NCBI GenBank assembly: GCA_950295325.1
Contig: OX485803.1
Location: 75,281,554-75,345,553, forward strand
Source: Polytrichum commune
Lineage: Eukaryota; Streptophyta; Polytrichopsida; Polytrichales; Polytrichaceae
Direction: 5' to 3'
DNA length: 64,000 nucleotides
Shown here in pieces: positions 58,320 to 64,000 of the stretch. The notes below the pieces were generated by a model. It worked only from the letters and a program-made list of their open reading frames with translations, was not told where the DNA came from and did no database searches. Numbering within the stretch: position 1 is the stretch's first letter; each line of letters opens with the position of its first letter. A program made the translations under genes and the position numbers.

Positions 58320-60059
58320 GTCCGTATTATGTTGTGAAACAATGTTCATTTCTTACAGAAGGCCGTGAATACGAAGAATTTAATGCGTGGAAAATTCCCG
58401 GTCTCGTGGTGCATCGATCTACAATTGAGTGAGGTTACTATGCAATGTTCAAACAACCAAGTAGTCCATTACAAACAGAAGGAAGGAATCCAGGCCGGTA
58501 CATGAAGCAATTGTTAACATCATCATACCAAATCAACATCCTTGATGTGCATGGTAAGGAAGAAAAGCAAAGGCATATCAAAAAACCCCCTAAATGCCTA
58601 AGAGGCCATAATCATCGAGATTGGTAATTTTTTTCTTCAGGGTTTGGGTAAGCAAATTCTATCCCAACGTCTTGAATTTTTAGTATATCGTAGAGTTTTT
58701 TTATTTGAGATATGTGGAGATATTTTTAATGGGATTTGGGCAAAATATCTAGCATATGGAATATTCGTAACTTCAACCCGGTGGGGATCTAGTGTACTTG
58801 TCCCTCCAATTGGTTGGTTCGAGAGGTTTAAGGTGTAATTGGGGAGTCAAATCTCCCTCTAGTTTTGAAATATATCTACTAGATTTATCCCATTTGGTTT
58901 TATACTATTTATGCCACATCTATCATTGGAATTTGGATTTTGAGGTTCTCAAGTACGTCCATCAAAAGATCGGGATTTCATCTGACAATGTCTAATTTCC
59001 ATAGCATGGGCCTTCAAAATCGCATAAGTGTTACAAATCGCAAATACTACCCCCAATAAGTGTTAACACCACATGAGTGTTATACGTTTCCTTGCTCCAA
59101 AGTGTTAACAAATATCGAGGACACACTGCAATAACTTTCGCATGTTGCTGCCTTCACATTAGTCTTTTGACTTCCCAGACTCCAAAATCAATTTCATTTC
59201 AATTACAAAAAATCTTCCATTTTGGAATAACTCCTCACGGTGTCCGGGCCACAATTCACATGTAGGGGGTCCCGATTGACACCGTCCCATCCCGGCCCAG
59301 TCATTTGCTTATGTGGATGCATATATATATATATGTATATATGGGATAAAATGATGTTGAGAAAGGACGCGGGAAGCTCAAGTCCCACCCTTATACCTTA
59401 AAAGTCCTTTTCCAAGTACGACACTAAAGCACGCTGCAAATAAAGCTGCCCCAAGGAAAGGAAGGATCTCCGGTGCAGGTAGCTTTCCTTGTTTGTTTAA
59501 GGTATGTGGGCCATTTTCTTTCCTTTATTTTAGCTTTTACTGTTTTTGTTTCTTATGAGGCTTGGAATGAGACAAGTTTGTTCCCTTGCCGGAAAACATA
59601 TAAAGCCGCCGTGACTGTAGAAAAAAAAACACAATGGGAAACTCTTTTGGGTGCACCATGTGGAACTTCACAACACCAATCAATGCAAGTAAGTTGCATG
59701 GGTATTTTGGCCTCTCCCATGTAAGGTCGGTGGACCTTTTTTCATTTATTTTCTTTTTGGGACAAAAAAAAAATTAAACAAGTTTAAGTCCTGCATTGAA
59801 TAACCGCACGAGGCATCGACACATGGGAACAAGAAAAGAAAAGAAAAAGAAAGAAAAAGCGGGGTACAATCTTGGGTACATCCGCTGGAACCACCAAATC
59901 TCAATCAGAGTAAGAAGCCCTTTGCATGATAAACTATGCCAACCTTTGGCACTTCAATATTTCCACTCATCCTCGTATATTTGATCTACTATAGAGGAGG
60001 TTTTTGTCCCCCTGCCTTGGAGGGGAGACCCCAAGTTATAAAGGCCTTATGTGGTCACT
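58320..60059. other. Intergenic DNA with a TA-rich run
   Basis: TA-rich microsatellite near 59320-59341. No gene motif. Confidence 0.4.
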
Positions 60060-60800
60060 ATTCTTAGTTGGGCGCCTACATTTGAGTGATAACATGTTTA
60101 CTCCCACCCTTGCATGTAAAATTCTCTTGCCTAAGGTGATGGCTCATGAGGCATAACAATGTTATGCATGCGGCAATAACAATCCGAAGGCCATAAATTT
60201 TTATGGCGTTGGAACCGCCCACAATAGGACCACAAAAGAGAATGGTGCCTAATTCGATATCCGATTCAAACTGGACATCTACATTTGAGTGATGTACGGT
60301 TGGGTGTGAATCTAAGAACGAACACCAAAAAGGGATGATATTCATATGAGCTTCATGAAGTACTAGGAAAGCAAGTATGGTAGATTGCCTAATTAGGTTG
60401 CTTATCTTAATTAGACATGTATAGTTGAGTAGTATGTGCTTAGGTGTGGCTCCAAAAATACACACCAAAAAGACATGCGTTAAAGATTGAACTACATGTT
60501 CAAAATAAGACCACCAAATAAGGGATACAAGAATTTTCACTTTGAAAATCAATAAGGTATTCATCTGAGCTCCAAAAAGTATGAAGAAGTGGCCTAGTAT
60601 GACCTCAATTTGGATACTTGTTGACCATCTCCTCCTAATCGCATGATTCCTATCCTAGTAGAAGTGGACTAGTAAGAAAAGTAATCATTTAAGACCCACC
60701 TATCCTACATGCACGACTGGGATTTGCTAATCATCTCACACTAACTTAGTTGCGTGTCTCATATCCTATGAAAAGTGGGTGCAAAGTGAAAAGTGTTTGT
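60060..60800 (+). repeat. Dispersed repeat family R, copy 5 (apparently duplicated)
   Basis: 'cacaccaaaaagacatgcg' lies near 60460 and a second such block, 'acgaacaccaaaaaggg', near 60318. Both are preceded by 'atttgagtgat' or 'gttgagtagtatg' blocks, so two overlapping or nested copies are likely. Confidence 0.55.
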
Positions 60801-62840
60801 TTACAATGAACGGGGAGAACCAACCACTAGTCACAGATGAACTGGTCGACTTTGAAGAATAACCAGTTGAAATTCAAGACCTTCAGAAAATTACCGATCA
60901 CTTTAGAGGAATCCATGGAATATACCTTGAATCCATAAAGAAAAAACCAAAAGGTCACAACATGTAACCGGTTGGACTTGGAAAACACTAGAATTTTTGA
61001 CCGCTTATGTTCTAAAAATATCCTTGGATAATGTCCGTTTAAGACCATACTGCGTGGCCTGCCCTTGTAGGCTCAAGAGGAAGAGTCTCTTTCTACGGTC
61101 CCTTGCCTGCCCTGATAAGGCTAACCAACAAGGCAAGCTTACCTTACCTTACCTTGCCTTACTCTTGGTCACCTTGAGTCCGCACCTCACCGACCTCCCC
61201 CCGAAAACGAAGGCTACCTTTGTACTCTTGCTTTGGGCCCTTTGCCCAAAATGATTGGAACCATGGCACATCAAGTTGCGTCTTCACACCCAACATTTGT
61301 TCGTCATGTGTGGCCGCAATTCATCAAATCACCATGTAATTTGTTTTTGCATATGTGCATTTTGGCACATTACAACCGGTCGCTCAATTAAGAGCATCCG
61401 GATTCCGAGAACTCGTCACAAGGTTTCATCCATGTTGGTGGTTGTCACCCATAATTCTAAGATTTTGTTCATGTGTTGATCGCCTGGGATGTGCCTTGGG
61501 GGGGGGGGGTGCACTCCTCACTAAAAACATATGTCATGTGGATGCGTCACCTTCAATTTTAATACCCCTATATGCAATTTTTTTGTGGATAAGAAATTAG
61601 GTACACAAAAGTGATAGTTAAGAGATAGCATTACACACACACACTATTACACACACACACACATAGTGTGTGTGTGTGTGTGTCCGCACAATACAAAATT
61701 GACACAAAAAGGTAATACCATATCTTATGTATACCAATCTTTTTTCTTAAATGACATGACAAATTTAGGCTTCCAAAATTTGCATACATAAAATACTTCA
61801 TTATTGCTTAGTGAAGTCACTGAAGACTCTATTAGTCATTGGATATAATCATACAAATTGGTCCCTACCATGATTGCCATTGTAGCCAACCCAATTACCG
61901 TATTCAAGTCTAGCATGATGTGGTCAGTCAAATCATATGTTCACATTGGGCCACTTCACTTTTGATACCAACACATTCCTATTTTCATATTTGAAGGTCG
62001 GTTCATGAGGTCAATTGGATCTCTACGTTTCACCCACCTATTTGCTATCTTCTTACGCATCCTATACGCCCTCCCAAGATATCAACTCTTAGTGACTAAA
62101 GGCTTTGATGATTTGCAATGATGGTGATGAGCCATTCCTAGATGGGATGAATATGGAGATGTTGGATGATTATCTCTAGGTTAAACCCTACCCAATTTTC
62201 TACAACCTCCTATATAGGTATCCCCTTGTTGTAAATCCATGTGTAGGTCCAAATATCCTTTTTGTGCATTCACATGCTACATGTATAGAAGTCTAGTGCA
62301 CCCCCAGGGTTAATAAGTTATGTTTGATAATCATCTTGAGTAGGTGGATGACTCGCCGCCCCTAGGACTTATCATCCACTCTCCTCTCAATAGTTATTTA
62401 GTTCTTTGGGGTCTACAAATGAAGTCATGTGTCATGGTACATGAAGAGACTACTCTATGTTCATAATGCAACCAAAGATAATTCCAAGCGTACATGCATG
62501 TTGTCATACATAACAATTTCCAACATTTAGGACAAAGTTTGTGGGCTTTTGACCCGCTCTTGACACACTTTTAATAGACAATCTAGTGTAGAATTGCCTA
62601 GAATTCACCAAAATTATGAAACACCTAAACACTCGTTGAGAGAAACTCGTTATGTATGGTTGGGGCCACCAATATAATCAATGGAACTAATATCGACAAT
62701 AGAATGTATAGACAAATATGCATAAACAAACTAAAAGAAATCCACGTATACAATACGTGAGATGTAATTTTCAATAGCATAAAGTCTCGGTTTACTACTA
62801 GCATTTGAATCCTAGGCAATTGCCATGCATCAGTGGGGGA
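60801..62840. other. Intergenic DNA with simple repeats
   Basis: Contains CTTAC/CTTGC pentamers (61131-61165), a 12-bp G run (61498-61509) and an (AC)n...(GT)n tract (61634-61684). No gene motif. Confidence 0.45.
61634..61684. repeat. (AC)n followed by (GT)n, hairpin-forming
   Basis: Two AC runs are followed, after ATA, by a GT run, so the tract can fold on itself. Confidence 0.9.
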
Positions 62841-62843
62841 AAA

Positions 62844-64000
62844 GAATGTAAATCTAGCATGACATTTGTGTTACAAATTTTCTAGTGACAAAGACATGAT
62901 ACTTTCTCAATGCCACGGGACAAATGCCCAAGGCTCATATGCTTGTAGTGGTCATACATCATAAGTGAACGTTCACAGTCTTGATATCTGCGTGCTTGAG
63001 AAAATACTCAAAGTAGGTATGATATCTACCAAGGTTCATCAATTCATGCCTAAATTTATTCTTGAGAAACATGAGATACCGTAGAGTGCTCCCTATTTCA
63101 TCTCTACATGTGCCGGAATGTAGCTTTCACGTGGGTCCTGGTGAATGTGAGCATGACATGTGACAAGTTTTGAAGAAAAGCTAATTAAATTCTGTCGAAG
63201 TAGGGGGCCTTCTACAGTACAAAGGGCTTGAATTCAATTACCTCCTATGGTAAGAATGTAAATTTTACTTTTGCGACGATTGCCCAAGACTCGTATACTT
63301 GTAGCAGTTGTACATCATAACCGAACCTTGATAAGTCCTGCACTTGGGTGTTGGAGAAAAAGGCTCAAAACTAGGTATGAGATATCTACTAGGGTTCATC
63401 GATTTAGGCTTAAATTTCTTCTTGAGAAACATGAGATATCATAGAGGGCTCCCTATTCCATCTTTACATGTGCCAGAATGTAGTTTCCATGTGGGATACA
63501 ATTAAGTCCTGGCAAATGTGAACATGACATGTAACAAGTTTTGAGGCAAAAACTAATTAATTTGTGTCGGAATAGGGAGCCCTCTACGGTATAAAGGGCT
63601 CAAATTCAATTACTTTCTATGGTGAGAATGTAAATTTACTTTAGCGACGACTGCCCAAGACTTGTATACTTGTAGCGGTTGTACATCATAACCGAACCTT
63701 GATAAGTCCTGCATTTGGGTGCTTGAGAAAAAGGCTCAAAAGTAGGGTATGATATTATATCTACTAGGGTTCATCGATGTGTGCGTAAATTTCCTTCTTG
63801 AAAAACATGGGATACCATAGAGGGCTCCCTATTTCATATTTAAATGTGCCGGAATGTAGTTTCCATGTGGCATACAATTGAGTCCTGGTGAATGTGAACA
63901 TGACATTTAACACATTATGAGGAAAACCTAATTAATTTGTGTCGGAATAGGAAGCCCTCTACAGTACGAAGGGCTCGAATTCAATTACCTCCTATGGTAA
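62844..64000 (+). repeat. Satellite-like tandem repeat, about 372-410-bp unit, running off the edge
   Basis: GAATGTAAAT marks unit starts at 62844, 63254 and 63626, and the next unit would start just past 64000. The second and third units are most alike. Each contains inverted arms TAGAGGGCTCCCTATT and AATAGGGAGCCCTCTA about 130 bp apart, so the unit may derive from an inverted-repeat element. Confidence 0.85.

Overview
The window is nuclear DNA of a land plant with a gene-poor, repeat-rich genome. The evidence is one intron-containing R2R3-MYB gene, a Ty3/gypsy LTR retrotransposon, LINE relics, and many short inverted-repeat elements (MITEs) in AT-rich intergenic DNA. The MYB gene has introns of 1.3-1.5 kb and an unusually long C-terminal region, which fits a large-genome lineage; I cannot name the species. 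No tRNA, rRNA, CRISPR or bacterial-type feature was recognised.

Region 1-13 kb: the only confidently recognised cellular gene is a minus-strand R2R3-MYB factor of the MYB61/MYB55/MYB86-like type, with three exons (9160-9028, 7567-7438, 6162-4146) and 759 codons. The DNA on both sides shows no other gene.

Region 13-27 kb: intergenic DNA with degraded tandem duplications, MITEs and foldbacks, the C-terminal relic of a LINE, and a tiny 5'-truncated non-LTR insertion flanked by 13-bp direct repeats.

Region 27-37.1 kb: a complete, very young Ty3/gypsy element on the minus strand, with two 1450-bp LTRs that differ at one position by eye and a 5-bp target duplication ATGCG. It encodes Gag, protease, reverse transcriptase, RNase H and integrase. 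The reading frame is broken once, inside RNase H, at an A-run. Its internal ends are odd: a tRNA-primer-like motif lies next to both LTRs, in opposite orientations, and no purine tract adjoins the 3' LTR.

Region 37.1-64 kb: a mosaic of non-autonomous elements. It holds a 500-bp element with an 8-bp target duplication (37142-37641), a Tourist/PIF-like MITE family with TAA or TTA target duplications (44397, 49742, 57832 and a diverged copy at 22679), and MITEs sharing CATAACATTATTCAG ends. It also holds an unclassified dispersed repeat in at least five copies, a decayed RNase H-bearing LINE (54.1-55.5 kb), and a satellite-like tandem repeat running off the right edge. The most unusual object is at 46161-46601: perfect 45-bp terminal inverted repeats enclose nine tandem 41-43-bp units, nearly every one a hairpin.
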